A DNA stretch of 64,000 nucleotides. It comes from Ochromonas danica (Eukaryota; Sar; Chrysophyceae; Chromulinales; Chromulinaceae). A program made the translations under genes and the position numbers. Shown here piece by piece: positions 9,652 to 20,941 of this stretch. How positions within the stretch are numbered: the stretch's first letter is position 1; every line of letters starts with the position of its first letter. The DNA lies in contig VKHL01000012.1 in the NCBI GenBank assembly GCA_015146655.1, forward strand, positions 62,001 through 126,000, in the 5' to 3' direction. The notes beneath the pieces are model-generated. The model worked only from the letters and a program-made list of their open reading frames with translations, ran no database searches and had not been told where the DNA came from.

Positions 9652-11736
9652 ATGAGCCTTCTTACTCTTGCGATTACAGTGACTGCTTTGGCCATCATCG
9701 TGGCATTTCTACTTCAACCTGAGGTTCCGATCTCTGGAAAGAAACTTGTGTTGGGCACAAAAGGATATGATATTAAAGCACTCTCAGCACCTGCTGCGGA
9801 TGGCTTTGTTCTGCAAGTTCTATCTTATATCTTAACCCGCACCCCTTTTGGCCCAGCTATTCGACGCAAGTTACTCAATGACAATGGAGTCGACATGGTT
9901 CGCGAGCTTGCCTCACAAATCCACCTCCCTCCACTGTACTTCCCCATGAAGCGACTGTCTTCCGCAGAGCTTCATAAGCGAGAACAAGAGGAGAAAGGAG
10001 CACATGTCGTTCCTCTCCAAGAGGTCTTGAAGAAAGGCGTGCCAGACCATCACAACCCTCTGGTTGAGAAAGAACGTGCCTTTGGCGGCTTCCATCCACG
10101 AAGCATAATGGAGTATGCTGAATCTTATCGTTCAGGGAAGAAGAAACCATCTGAGGTGATGAGAAAAGCGCTCGATCATGTCCTCCGTTGGAAAGAAGAG
10201 GGTTTCCCAATCTTTAGCTCCTTAATTGAAGAAGATGTTATGAAACAAGCTTATGCTGCAGATGAACGTTATGCTAAACAAGCTCCATTGAGTGTGCTAG
10301 ATGGTGTACCGATTGCTTTCAAAGATAGTGTGGATATTATTGGACATAACACATACAATGGATACAATCCTGATCCTAAGTTTCAAGACTATTGGCTTTC
10401 TTTGAACAGCACTAAAGATGATGTCTTGGTTGAACGCTTTCGCTCGCTTGGTGCAGTAATATTTGGATTGACTATTATGGTAGAAGGAGGAGTGTCTCCT
10501 TTGGGTTATAACTCGCACTACCAGGGACCGTTCAACCCATACAGTTGGTATCGCTATTCTGGTGGAAGCTCTTGCGGAAGTGCTGTGGCTGTTGCTACTG
10601 GAATAGTGCCATTGGCCATTGGTTTTGATGGAGGAGGATCGATCAGAATCCCTGCAGCACTCTCAGGAGTGCATGGTCTGGCCACTACCTTTGGCAGAAT
10701 TCCATTTTCTAAAGAATATGGAAGCACTATGATCAAAAGTGGCCCCTTAGCTGCAACCTCAGAGGATGTGCTCATAGGCATGGCTGCAATGGCTGAGAAT
10801 AATAATAGCCATTTCTACTCCATTCTATACGATGGAGGCGTTCATGGAACACCTCCTTTCGGCGTCTATGACTATAACTTAAAGGCTACCAAGAGTTTGA
10901 AAGGAATGAAAGTGGGAATCTATAAGGAATGGTTCGAAGATAGCAGCGCTTCTGTCTTGTCACGTTGTCATGAAGTCTTGAATTATTTACGAGAGCAAGG
11001 AGTGGAGATCATTCCCATCGACATACCGCATCTCCAAGTTATGAGCTTAGCTCATGGTACGAAGTTGAGTTCAGAAATGGCTCAATCATGGGAAAGGATA
11101 TACTACAGTGTACCAGAAAGGTAAGTTATTCACGAGTGTATTGGTATTGATATGAAGAGGATTACCTCACGGTATTGATGGATTTAGTTTGGAATTGAAT
11201 ACGCGTGTTTTGCTTGGTTTGGGTTTGACATCAACTGCTGAAGAGATTCTTGCTGGAGAGAAGTTGAGAGCATGGGCTAGTCGCTATGTGGAGAATATCT
11301 TTGCCAGTCATCAGCTCGATGCTATTGTTTCTCCTATGGTGGGTATTGAAGTGCCTATTTTGGCTGAGTCTGTGCGTAGTTTGGGCGAGAGCAACACTGC
11401 TCTGGTTGTAGCAACCATGAGGTTTGCCTTCTTGGCCAACTATTTGGGTTTGCCAGGCTATTCAGTGCCAGTGGGTCACACAATTCCAAGCAAGCTCTAT
11501 GAAAAGGAAAGTCTGAATCTATCGTTGCCTGTGGGCTTCCAGTTGATGGGACAGGCATGGACTGAGCATAAGGTAAGGTGATTGCAAACACTATGATAGT
11601 TGTATTCACTAACACTTTGTGATATCGACAATTTGGTTTCTAGTTAATGCACTTAGCACGTCACATCGAACATGGCTTTCGACCTGCAACTCCATTGGTG
11701 ACTCGTCCTCTATACCAATTCGATCCTTTTGCTTGA
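9652..11736 (+). CDS. Amidase-signature hydrolase, FAAH-like
   Basis: Exons 9652-11120, 11188-11572 and 11644-11736 encode 648 residues. The amidase-signature triad is visible: catalytic Lys224 in GVPIAFKDSVDI, the bridging Ser at about 306 in SGGSSCGSA, and the nucleophile Ser at about 330 in DGGGSIRIPAA. An N-terminal membrane helix (LLTLAITVTALAIIVAFLL) plus about 100 residues before the domain match the layout of fatty acid amide hydrolase, which cleaves N-acylethanolamines and other fatty amides at membranes. Other members hydrolyse different amides, so the substrate is inferred. Helix and domain spacing support the chosen ATG. Introns are 67 and 71 bp with standard ends; the last exon supplies the C-terminal LMHLARHIE segment. 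Confidence 0.92.
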
Positions 11737-11977
11737 TCGTCCACTACAAATTACTACAATTTATGATTGGTAACAGAACTTAATTATCGCATAGCACTAC
11801 CACAAAATTGTCTTCTGTTGCATATGAGCAATGAAGATGTCAATGTCAACATCATCGTCACAGTAAACACGCATTTCGAGTGAAATCGAATCAAGAAGAA
11901 GCTGTGGTCTCATCACGTAAACATAGAAGAATATATAACAATAGGAATAGTCTAGGAACAAATGGACAGCAGGCCCG

Positions 11978-14375
11978 CTAAGGTGAAGTCTGTATCTTGG
12001 AGAAGGAACAGGAGCCATCAGGATAAACGTGCAACTGGTGAGTATGAAAGTTGCGTATCGTGGATCGATGACCTACGGAGATGAAAGTAGAACAAAGCTT
12101 TGTAATAGCTTGATAAAGAACTTGTTCTCCTTCTTCATCTACAGCACTTGTGATTTCATCTAATAGCAACTGTCAACACCGACAACAAAGACAAAGACAA
12201 TGATAATACAACTCAGTACAATAAGCCAACATATTCAATGATGAATGAGGATGAGAGAGAAAGATCCTACCACATCAACAGTCTTGTTACCAAGTGGTCG
12301 TTGGAATACACGAAGTAGATATCGAGCAACACTCAAGATCTGCTTTTCACCAAGAGACATATTTTGCATGGACAAACTTTGCAAACGACTAATAATGCCA
12401 TCAATGACACTTCGATTCTCTCCTGATCGATGAGGTTGAACAAACTTCTCTATAATATTACATTGATCCAATGCTTGATAAAGAGCATGTTTATGTTCAG
12501 ATGAGACTTCATGGAAAGTATCAATTGTATGAGGATAGTGTAAGAATTCCCATACTGTCTCCTAGTAGCAACAACAACAACAACAACAACAACACCAGTA
12601 GCAGTAGCATTAGATCATATCAATACAAGATAGGATAAAGAATGATGCTATACCTGAAGAAGATGATAAGGTGATTGAGGAAGAAGACTAATTTGATCCA
12701 TAGAGAGATGATCATCAATGAAAATATCATCAAAATCTACTATGAGATGACTACGAGGTGTAGTACTAATTGTCTGTCCTTCAGCATTATCAATGGATCG
12801 CTCATGAACATCACTTGAACTACTACCAATACCACCACTACTTTGTTTTGGTCGGAATAAGCTTGCTATGTATTGCAATAGTTGAGATTTGCCAACACCT
12901 GATCGTCCAGTAATAAGTAATCGCATATTATACTGTAAATCAAGATCTAATCCAGTTATGAGAAAGCGAGGTTCTAAACTATCCTCATCAACTATCTTTA
13001 ATCGAAAATGTTGTAGTTGGATGACTGATTGTCCATCATTGCCTTCCAATGTGAGAGAACGTGTTACAATGGTAGCAGCATTGTATCCATTAGCATGAGG
13101 TTGTTGGCTATGATATCCTCCTGATGGCATGGAAGAGAGCAATAGTCCTTCTTCTAGACTGTCCTCTCCATCCTCACTCCTCCTATGCAGACTACTACTA
13201 CTACTACTAACACTACCTCTACCACTACCTCTACTACCACTGCTGAGTGATCGATAGGGGTAGGCATAGAGACCTAACCGACTCCATAGACGACAAATAC
13301 TATCATAAGATATCCATCCACTAGAAGATGACGATGATGATGATGATGTTCTTGGACGAAGATCACGAGGTTTATTAAACAGCATAAGATGTAATAAATC
13401 AATGTTTGGTAATAAATCCTCTACACGATGTAAATGTCCACGATAACTTACAAACAAGGAATAGATACTTAATGCATTTGTAAATGCATAGATTAGATTC
13501 ATACAAGCATATGATCCACGTGACATTAGTATCATTCTATCCTCTGCAGTGCTAATGGAAGCGGTTGTTGTTGTAGGGGTGGAGAAGGCAAATGGTAACA
13601 ATGAAATCATCATATTTGGGTAGAGTATAGACAATCCTACAATGAAGTAAGTTACTACAGCTCCAGCATAAGCAAACCAATTCGTACATAGATTCAAATA
13701 GAGTGTATGTAAGATGATGGATTGTTTATTCCAGATTAACAAGTTAAAGGATTGTTTCAAAACAAGTTGTTCAGGTAAACCTCCTAATAACAATGAGATT
13801 AATCGACGATGACTCATATAATGAGAATGAAAGAGTCTGAAATCTCCTTCATATTGTCCTTGATTATAGACTAACATAACAATCTTATGTGCTAATAGAT
13901 TCCCTAAACTTGCACCTACTATGAAATAGACAACACATGCTAACCATGCTAACAGACCAAAATGTAACAGAACATAACTAGAATAGAAGAGAATAACACA
14001 TGGTAAGACAAGTGTCTTCTCTATTAATGTAGCTAGTTCAGAGGAGAGTAAGTCAGCATCTTGTGTACATCGTTGATCTGTATTTGTTACATGTTGACAA
14101 TAGACGGTTGATAACTCTCCATGTAGATGATCGACTAGATTCTTCCTCCAAAAGACAGAACATTTCTCTCCTAGATAAGTCTTATATGACTGTAAGATTG
14201 CTTGACAAGTGATGAAAGACAAGGCTAATGTGATATGTAACCAAAAACTATGTCTATTGTTGGTTGTGATGGTGAGGTAGAGATTGGACATCTCATACAT
14301 TACTACTGCACCCATTCCTTCTGAGACAAGAGAGATTACTCCCATCCATACAGTCAATCTCCATGATGCTGACAT
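11978..14375 (-). CDS. ABC half transporter, subfamily D (ABCD4-like)
   Basis: Exons 12654-14375, 12271-12561 and 11978-12169 (minus) give 734 residues. The membrane domain carries ABCD hallmarks: WRKNLVDHLH, then NTDQRCTQDADLL and YEGDFRLFHSHY (the EEA-like loop). The nucleotide-binding domain has Walker A GRSGVGKSQ (near residue 490), a Q-loop PQSPY, the signature MSLGEKQILSVARYLL, Walker B LLLDE (672-676) and the H-loop SVGHR. ABCD proteins are half transporters that dimerise in peroxisomal or lysosomal membranes and move acyl-CoAs or cobalamin. The match looks closest to ABCD4, judged by eye. A Ser/Gly-rich insert of about 80 residues (SSSSSSSSG.. and SGSRGSGRGS) lies between the helices and the ATPase. 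The frame continues upstream of ATG 14375 without another ATG, so a short upstream exon is possible. Intron 12562-12653 holds a CAA repeat. Confidence 0.85.
12569..12592. repeat. (CAA)n microsatellite in ABC transporter intron
   Basis: About eight CAA units lie within the first intron of the ABC transporter, with no effect on coding. Confidence 0.8.
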
Positions 14376-14835
14376 CCTTGCTCCATATGATTCCAATTGA
14401 ATCAAATCACACTACAATGTAAACACTACCAACCCCATGCATCATCCCACCTTCTTGTGGTCAGAGCCAGAGCCAGAGCCAGAATCTGGATATTTGGCTT
14501 TACTGTGTTGGATTGAGGTGCAGAGGAGAGGAATTGTTCCATGGAATCCATTTGGAATGCCTTTTTTCCCCAACACATCCACATGTTTGTTGGACATGTT
14601 ATCAAGTTATGCATTACTAGTCAAAGCGCATTTCATTGACTATCCTTGCGCTTCTATTACCCCCATGCCTTCCAAGTAGTCAATCAGCAAAGACAACAAC
14701 AATAATAGCATTAACTTTTCATCAAGGTGTCAAGTTAAAACAAATTACGACGTGGTAGTAAGTAATAGACTAATAGTATTATGACTTCATCACTATCGTG
14801 TGTGTCACTGTGCTCTAGCCATCAAGTGTTATGGA
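14376..14835. other. Intergenic between two minus-strand genes
   Basis: This 460-bp spacer would hold the ABC transporter promoter and the 3' end of nothing to its right other than the secreted-protein gene's 3' flank. It includes a copy of the CCATGGAATCC motif at 14537-14560 and an AGAGCC repeat near 14461. Open frames here have no supporting features. Confidence 0.45.
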
Positions 14836-16119
14836 TCACTCGAGGTTGAGAGCGAAGTCAACGATTTGCTGCATAGCTTTAGTGACATGTTGCTCAACTT
14901 GGACCAGCTCATAGTCTAGAGGGACAGATCCCTCCACAGTGACTGTAATCTCCAGACCCTCTCCACTACCCCCTGCGCTGCGATGAGGTAGACAGAGGTG
15001 AGCATTGGAGACTATCTCTCCTCGAGAGCGACTAGAGGAGTAGCCAGCGCCAAGCTTACTGAAGATACGGAAGTTAGCCTGATTGATTGAGTCATCCTTT
15101 AACAGCGCTGTGAGGCTAGGCGAGGACTGCATGAAGATCGCCGTGTCAGCTGTCATACCACCCCATTGCTGTCCAGGAAACAAAACACTTTCCTTCGCTC
15201 CATAGAGAAGGTTTTGAATATCTTCCCAGAGGACACCAGGGAATTGCAGAGAAGGAGGAAGTTCTCGATGTAAAGCAATACGACGTGTTAGTTCCGCTGC
15301 AGCCAATGCGGTCAAACTGTTCGAGTAGGTCACAGGCCAAGGGTCCTTGTCTGCGGTACAAACACCTGCTTGACCACTACTAGAGATATCAAACCCCAAG
15401 TCAGATGGTGTAGCTTCACCATAATTACCCCCTAAGGAGAGTGACGGATAGCCTAGCCAGTTTGTCACGAGATTGTGAATTCGATCACGAAATCCCAAAT
15501 CATGGAAATAGGAAGACAAAGAGTTAGAAGAATAGCCTGCAGTGGTGTCATAAGAGCAGATGATCGTGGCTAAGTCAGCTAAGAAGGTCTGTCCATGCTT
15601 GCCAGTGGTGGCACTGGGCAGGCCGTAGAGGGCGTGGCGACAGGTTGACTCGTTAGAGCGAAGGTGTCCAGCGCCATTCACTACAGCGAAGATTTTAGAG
15701 CTAGACCATGTCTCAAAGGCTTGTTGATATCCTGCTGGGTTGCAGTAGTATTTGTTATAGAGAGAGACCTTCTTCTCTGTGCTATTGTTATTGTTGTTAT
15801 GACTTGAGGTCAAAACACGTTTGGTGACAATGAGACATGCTTTTACGATAGGGTCAGTGACAGGTAAGGACTCAGTGTCGACGACTATGTCAGAGAGAGG
15901 GCCATCTAGAGTGTATCCCACGGGGGCAGTGGTCAGCACTTGTACGGGACAGACCTGGTCACGGTCCATCACAGTGGGGAAGATTTTGACACATTGACTG
16001 TCATCCAAATAGGTCAAACCGTCACCACACCAATTCTTATAATACCAATCAGCTTGTCCTAGACAACAAGTAGGAAATAAGATAGACAACAGAAAGAAAG
16101 AAATTAACAACTTCATCAT
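14836..16119 (-). CDS. Secreted protein of unknown function
   Basis: This single exon encodes 427 residues. A clear signal peptide (LLISFFLLSILFPTCCLG) is followed by a mature protein with about nine cysteines and N-glycosylation sites such as NNST, so it is probably secreted or lumenal. The middle contains FAVVNGAGHLRSNEST and QQWGGMTADTAIFMQSS, and a central stretch rich in Ser/Gly/Tyr. The arrangement is loosely reminiscent of secreted serine hydrolases, but I cannot point to a catalytic motif and make no call. The start is ATG 16119, directly before the hydrophobic core. It sits head-to-head with plastid gyrase B; their shared upstream region carries repeated TTAAGTTAA motifs. Confidence 0.75.
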   Translation of the reverse strand: MMKLLISFFLLSILFPTCCLGQADWYYKNWCGDGLTYLDDSQCVKIFPTVMDRDQVCPVQVLTTAPVGYTLDGPLSDIVVDTESLPVTDPIVKACLIVTKRVLTSSHNNNNNSTEKKVSLYNKYYCNPAGYQQAFETWSSSKIFAVVNGAGHLRSNESTCRHALYGLPSATTGKHGQTFLADLATIICSYDTTAGYSSNSLSSYFHDLGFRDRIHNLVTNWLGYPSLSLGGNYGEATPSDLGFDISSSGQAGVCTADKDPWPVTYSNSLTALAAAELTRRIALHRELPPSLQFPGVLWEDIQNLLYGAKESVLFPGQQWGGMTADTAIFMQSSPSLTALLKDDSINQANFRIFSKLGAGYSSSRSRGEIVSNAHLCLPHRSAGGSGEGLEITVTVEGSVPLDYELVQVEQHVTKAMQQIVDFALNLE

Positions 16120-16167
16120 CCTTCCCCCTTTGTCTTTCTTGTCAACACAAGATCAAATCAGTTCTTA

Positions 16168-16207
16168 TTAAGTTAACATAAGTTAAGTTAAGCTGAGTTA
16201 AGTTAAC
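16168..16207. promoter_or_regulatory. Cluster of TTAAGTTAA motifs in a divergent promoter
   Basis: Several overlapping copies of AAGTTAA lie within 40 bp, between the secreted-protein gene (minus) and gyrase B (plus). The same motif recurs in the PGK/desaturase divergent promoter at 35458-35487. A regulatory role is inference. Confidence 0.4.
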
Positions 16208-16372
16208 ATTGATCTCTCACGCGTCACAACAATAGTTAAGCTGTTGTCAAGCAACCAATCAAGCAGAAACAAAACAACAACAAGAACTTGTCCAAGAAGA
16301 GAACAGCAAGGAACAAGTTATCTTGCCAATCAATCTCTTTTATTCACGACTTGTCATTTCATTTCCATTATC

Positions 16373-18974
16373 ATGGGATTGGTGTGCTGCTTCACTTGTT
16401 TCTTCATTCTACTGGCTATCTATCAATCAGATGCCTGGAAGCACTCAGTCATGTCACCTTCACTGTGGAAGAAGACCTCCCCCAGCACCACTGGTCGCCA
16501 TCCACTCCACCTACTAGTCTCGACAGTAACTGTAGACAAGGAGAAAGCCTATGGCGCGGAGGCAATCACTGTGTTGAAAGGACTAGAACCTGTACGGAAG
16601 CGTCCTGGCATGTATATTGGATCTACAGGAGTGAAAGGCTTGCATCATCTTGTCTTTGAAGTGGTAGATAATAGTGTAGACGAAGCCTTAGCTGGTCATT
16701 GCACAGACATCCACGTCACCTTGCATAGTGATGGCAGTGTGGAAGTGGCGGATAATGGCCGTGGCATTCCCTGTAGTATTCATCCCTCCACAGGCAAATC
16801 TACATTAGAAACTGTTCTCTGTGTGTTACATGCTGGTGGTAAATTTGGTGGTGAGGAGAGTGGATACAAGGTGTCAGGAGGTCTGCATGGTGTGGGTATT
16901 AGTGTTGTCAATGCTCTCAGCAGCTCTCTTATCGTAGAAGTTGTTCGTGATCAGACTTTCCATACTATGTCCTTTAGTCAAGGTGAGCCATTAGGGGAGA
17001 TGACTAGTCGACCTGCTCTCCCTACAGAACAACGTGGTACTCGTGTACGCTTTCTACCCGATACTACCATTTTCAAAACTAGCACAGAATTTGAAATTGA
17101 ACGATTAGAAGGACGATTTGATGAGTTAGCTTATTTAAATGCTGGTCTATCAATTCATTTAAAAGATCTTCGAAAAGGAGAAGATGTCATTCCTACGACT
17201 CGTGTCTTCCGTCATGATGGAGGAGTACGTGAATTAGTTGAATTTCTCTGTGCAGATAAAACATGTTTACACAATGAACAGCCTTTAATTCATACTACAC
17301 AGAGTTATCGACAAGGAAATATTGACACAGTAGTAGAAGTAGCATTGAGATGGAGTAAAGATCAGTTTGCAGAGCAGATGTTAGGATTTGCCAATGGAAT
17401 CCGCACTGCAGATGGTGGAAGTCATCTTGATGGTCTCAAAGCTGCTGTGACCAAAGCCGTCAATCAGATCGCTAAGAAGGTAGGTAGTAGATCTCATCTC
17501 ATCTCATCTCATCTCACATTGACCTATTAATTATCTATGATTATTGTGAGATGAGTTGTGATTGTTATTATTATTATTAATTATTATTATTGTTGTGGTT
17601 GTGATTGTTTTGTGTTTTGATGAGATAGACAGGGAAGGTAAAAGAAGGAAGTATTCCAGGAGAGTTTATTCGAGAAGGACTTACTGCTGTCATCAGTGTT
17701 AAGGTAAAACAAGACAACACATCATATCATATCCTGTCCTATGCTAGATATCGTTGTCTCTTGTCTTATGGTGGCTATGGTGTGTTAACTGACTGTTTGG
17801 ACTGTCACAGGTGCCTGAGCCAGAGTTTGAAGGACAAACCAAAACTCGTCTTGGCAATCCAGAAGTGCGCGTGGCTGTGGATGCTATCGTCACTGATCTT
17901 ATGCAGCATGTGGCAGATTGGCAACCCACTATCTTGAGTGCGATTATCGCTAAAGCAATGGACGCACAAGCTGCCGCCACAGCCGCCAAAGCAGCGCGAG
18001 ACTTGGTCCGTCGAAAGTCTCTCTTGACCAGCACTGTCTTGCCTGGAAAATTGGCTGATTGTTCTAGTCGCAATGCCAATGATACTGAGATCTACCTCGT
18101 GGAAGGTGATAGTGCAGCTGGAAGTGCAAAACAAGGACGAGATCGACGCTTCCAGGTTTGTTTGTACTTTAACAACTCTTATGCCTATAGTGTGTTCATT
18201 GGATGGCATTGTATTGGATTGATATTGATAGGCGATATTGCCATTGAAAGGAAAGATCTTAAACATTGAGAGAGCTAACAATCAAAAGGTTTGACTAAAC
18301 TAACTCTACAGTGTACAGTATGTTATGTTGTTATGATGGTTCTGATGTTATTGTCTCTGTCTCTCTATGTATCTCTCTGTGCTGTTTGTTAGATTTATCA
18401 AAACACTGAGTTACAAGCGATTATCAGTGCCTTGGGGTTAAGTGTACGTGGTACACCATTTGATTCCGAGGCACTTCGTTATCATCGTATTATCATCATG
18501 ACTGATGCAGATGTTGATGGTGCACATATTCGCCTTCTGCTTCTCACTTTCCTCTTCCGCTATCAACGAGAGCTAGTAGAGTATGGCTATGTCTATGTTG
18601 CCTGTCCACCTCTCTATAAAGTAGCGTGTCGTTCAGAAGCAGGGGCAGCAGGGAAGGGAAGTCGAAAAGATGGCATCCGCTACTTCTACTCCGAGGAGGA
18701 CTATGACAGATTCCTGCATGAGCAGAAGACTTCTGCTTCTCCTGTAGTGGTTACCTCCACACAACGCTTTAAAGGTCTCGGAGAGATGATGCCAAAAGAG
18801 TTGTGGGAGACGACAATGAATCCTGAGAGTCGTATCTTAAAGCAAGTCACTGTGGAGGATGTCATTCAGGCGGATGCGCTCTTCTCCATCCTCATGGGAG
18901 ACAATGTTGCACCACGGAAAGACTTTATTGTGAAGAATGCGGAGGCTCTCAAGCTGACAGACTTGGACTATTAG
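16373..18974 (+). CDS. gyrB: DNA gyrase subunit B, plastid-targeted
   Basis: Five exons (16373-17479, 17629-17703, 17811-18155, 18232-18288, 18393-18974) give 721 residues. GyrB is the ATPase subunit of bacterial-type gyrase and supercoils organelle DNA. Visible motifs are [29 protein letters not shown] (GHKL Asn/Glu), [17 protein letters not shown] and the TOPRIM acids in EGDSAAG (near 492) and [10 protein letters not shown] (near 566). The C-terminal QRFKGLGEM follows. The start is taken at 16373 because [22 protein letters not shown] is a signal peptide with Trp after the cleavage site, followed by a Ser/Lys-rich transit-like part. The in-frame codon at 16244 is TTG. Length suits a plastid or cyanobacterial-type GyrB. 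All introns obey GT..AG; intron 1 (149 bp) holds TCTCA and TTA repeats. No GyrA gene is nearby. Confidence 0.93.
17491..17600. repeat. Simple repeats in gyrB intron 1
   Basis: A (TCTCA)n tract at about 17491-17515 and a TTATTA-rich tract at about 17562-17592 make up most of this intron. Confidence 0.75.
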
Positions 18975-19380
18975 ATGATGACAGTAGACTAGACTAGTGT
19001 GTGATGACGATAATAGACTAGTCTAGTCCAGTGCTTCTCTGTTGTGTTGTGGTTGTTATGATAGTAAAGAGAATACACACCATACTTTCCATCTCATGTA
19101 ATGTTAGTCAACACCGTTGCTCTTTGTGACGGAGAGTTCTTACAAAAGTCTCTAGACTACAGGTTGTCTACACCTTCTTGGCAGAATCTTGATAAGTAGA
19201 TATTGTATGATGCTATCTTGTTGAAGACAACTCATTATCACTTGAACTACCTGTTTCTCTTGTCAAAGCAGCAGTGTTTCGATAAGGTTGATCTATTGTT
19301 GTGTTGCGTGGGACTATCCTCTGAGAGCAGGAGAAGTGCCATGATATCGCGAAGACTCAGTCATTGCAGAGTCTGCTGTC
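18975..19380. other. Intergenic between two plus-strand genes
   Basis: The spacer holds short palindromic ACTAGACTAG/CTAGTCTAG runs at 18984-19028, just after the gyrase stop. Otherwise it shows no gene; the short frame starting at 19203 has no support. Confidence 0.5.
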
Positions 19381-20405
19381 ATGCAACGATCATTGGTCTT
19401 TATCTTATTACTTGGGTATTTCTGCTCATCTGATGCATGGCAACTCATCAGAGGCAATGCAGGTCTGACAAACAAATTGCCCTCCATAGCCATGACACAT
19501 ATCCGCAGCAGCAGAAGCAGTAGCAGTCATCTCTATGCCACTAACCAACAACAACAACCCTCAGTCACTGAGGAGAGAACTGTTCTCCTTGATACTCCAG
19601 CACAGCAGACCAAGCAGAAGAGTGTTGAGGAAGAGGACGAGGAGCTGATCGAGCGAGTCAGTCAAGAAGTGCTGGCAGAGTCTGGCGTGGAGTTGGACCA
19701 GTTGATCAACCCTGCCAAAGTTGTCAATCTGGAACGAGATCTTGTCAAGTTGAACAAACGACTACAAGAAAGTGATCTCCCTGCTAATGAACGTGTGAGC
19801 ATTGAAGAGCAAATCCAAAAGAAGCGAGCCACTCTAATAGTAGAGAAGCGGTCAGTCATGCGCGGCTGGCTCAAGAACCTTTTCGTCTTCCAGTCAGTCC
19901 TTGCAGCGTTTATATCCTTCGCTATGGTCTATGATATTGTACCTAACACTCATGTGCCACTGTCTGTGCAAGTATTGGGGTTTTGGATGTGGTGGCTCTT
20001 TATCATTCCTAGTCTGAGGTTGGCCTCCCTTCCCATTCCCTTGGATACGTTGAGATCATCTGATGATGACGGAAACACCGTTGTGTGTGTATGTGTATGT
20101 TTGTGTGTGCTTTGCTCAGGGCTCGTAAGCCAGTGGATGCGGAGAAGCGAGCACTAGACATCGCGTTTTTGGCATCTCCGGTGGTCTCGTTAGCTCTTCC
20201 ATTCGCCACTAAAGACATCCCATTGATTTGGTGGGCGAATGCAGCGACAGTGGCCGCTTGCTATGGATACTTCTTCATCATCAAGCCTAACCCTGAGGCA
20301 AGTCAGGAAGAAGAGGAAGGAAAGACTGTCCTGCCCTCCTGGCTGGTCAAAGCTTATAAGGCACTTGACTATGGGTCAGGTCAAGAGAGAGGAGCGCGGA
20401 AATGA
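19381..20405 (+). CDS. Predicted plastid membrane protein, unknown family
   Basis: Exons 19381-20018 and 20120-20405 give 307 residues. It opens with a signal peptide ending SDAW/QL, the aromatic +1 pattern of complex-plastid targeting, then a Ser-rich transit-like region. A coiled-coil-like acidic segment (about 80-150) leads to four likely membrane helices: VFQSVLAAFISFAMVYDI, VLGFWMWWLFIIPSLR, ASPVVSLALPF and ANAATVAACYGYFFI. The join LR/ARKPVDAEKRALD is chosen because it keeps phase and gives a smooth sequence. The donor AG/GTTGGC is weaker than average, and donors within the GT-rich end of the intron are possible. I do not recognise the family; it reads like the uncharacterised four-helix thylakoid or envelope proteins shared by algae and plants. 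Confidence 0.72.
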
Positions 20406-20466
20406 ACTAGACCAACACCTCTCACATGCACCACTTAACACAAAGCTATCACCTCTAATCCACTGC

Positions 20467-20790
20467 CTAGTTATCACGAGGAAAGTCCCCTATGAAGGTT
20501 TCCTCTTTCTTGCTTTCCTTCTCCGCAGAGATCAGGTCAGGAATAGTCTAAAACAGAAGAGAAGACAGCCATCATAAGAGGTCAATCACTTGGCAATATG
20601 ACTAAAGGAAAGAAAAGCATCTCACCAGGTCAGGCTTGTAGATATTGTGCACAACAGAGGCACCAGCCATAAGACTTCCTAAGGCTGCTGTGAAGACAAC
20701 AGAATAACGCAGAAAGCCGCCCATCTCTTTTATCTCAAGGATGTGTTGTTTTCTTCTCAGAGACAGTGCCATGGTCTGCTTGGATTCCAT
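20467..20790 (-). CDS. UQCC6: Brawnin/UQCC6-like complex III assembly factor
   Basis: This small gene has two exons (20626-20790 and 20467-20547, minus) and encodes 81 residues. The helix FTAALGSLMAGASVVHNIYKPDL runs straight across the splice into TIPDL. Animal Brawnin (C12orf73/UQCC6) has the same layout: a single membrane helix with an AGAxVVH motif, then a YxPDLTIP motif, so the join supports both the gene model and the identity. Brawnin sits in the mitochondrial inner membrane and is needed to assemble respiratory complex III. The exon 2 C-terminus is charged (SAEKESKKEE). Start ATG 20790 is used; ATG 20772 six codons on is possible. The start codon lies inside a CCATGGAAT palindrome. 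The gene is head-to-head with the SOUL gene, 151 bp apart. Confidence 0.8.
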
Positions 20791-20835
20791 GGAATTAATC
20801 TCTCTTCCATGGCATAGATCATTCCATGGAATCCC
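20781..20835. repeat. Copies of the CCATGGAATCC palindrome
   Basis: TGGATTCCATGGAAT (20781-20795), TTCCATGG (20806-20813) and TTCCATGGAATCCC (20822-20835) lie between the Brawnin-like and SOUL genes. They belong to the motif family described at 25535-25679. Confidence 0.65.
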
Positions 20836-20941
20836 ACGGCAACGAAGTCGCTGACTCACACTTTCTCTTGAAGAGAACGAAAAGAACGTCTTGAAGAACT
20901 CCCTCCTCCCTCGGCTTAAGCTATTCAATCCATTTAAAGGA

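Noticed and set aside
14437-14679. 80-codon frame between the ABC transporter and the secreted protein
   Set aside because: It includes the dispersed CCATGGAATCC repeat and a short AGAGCC run; no motif or neighbour supports it.
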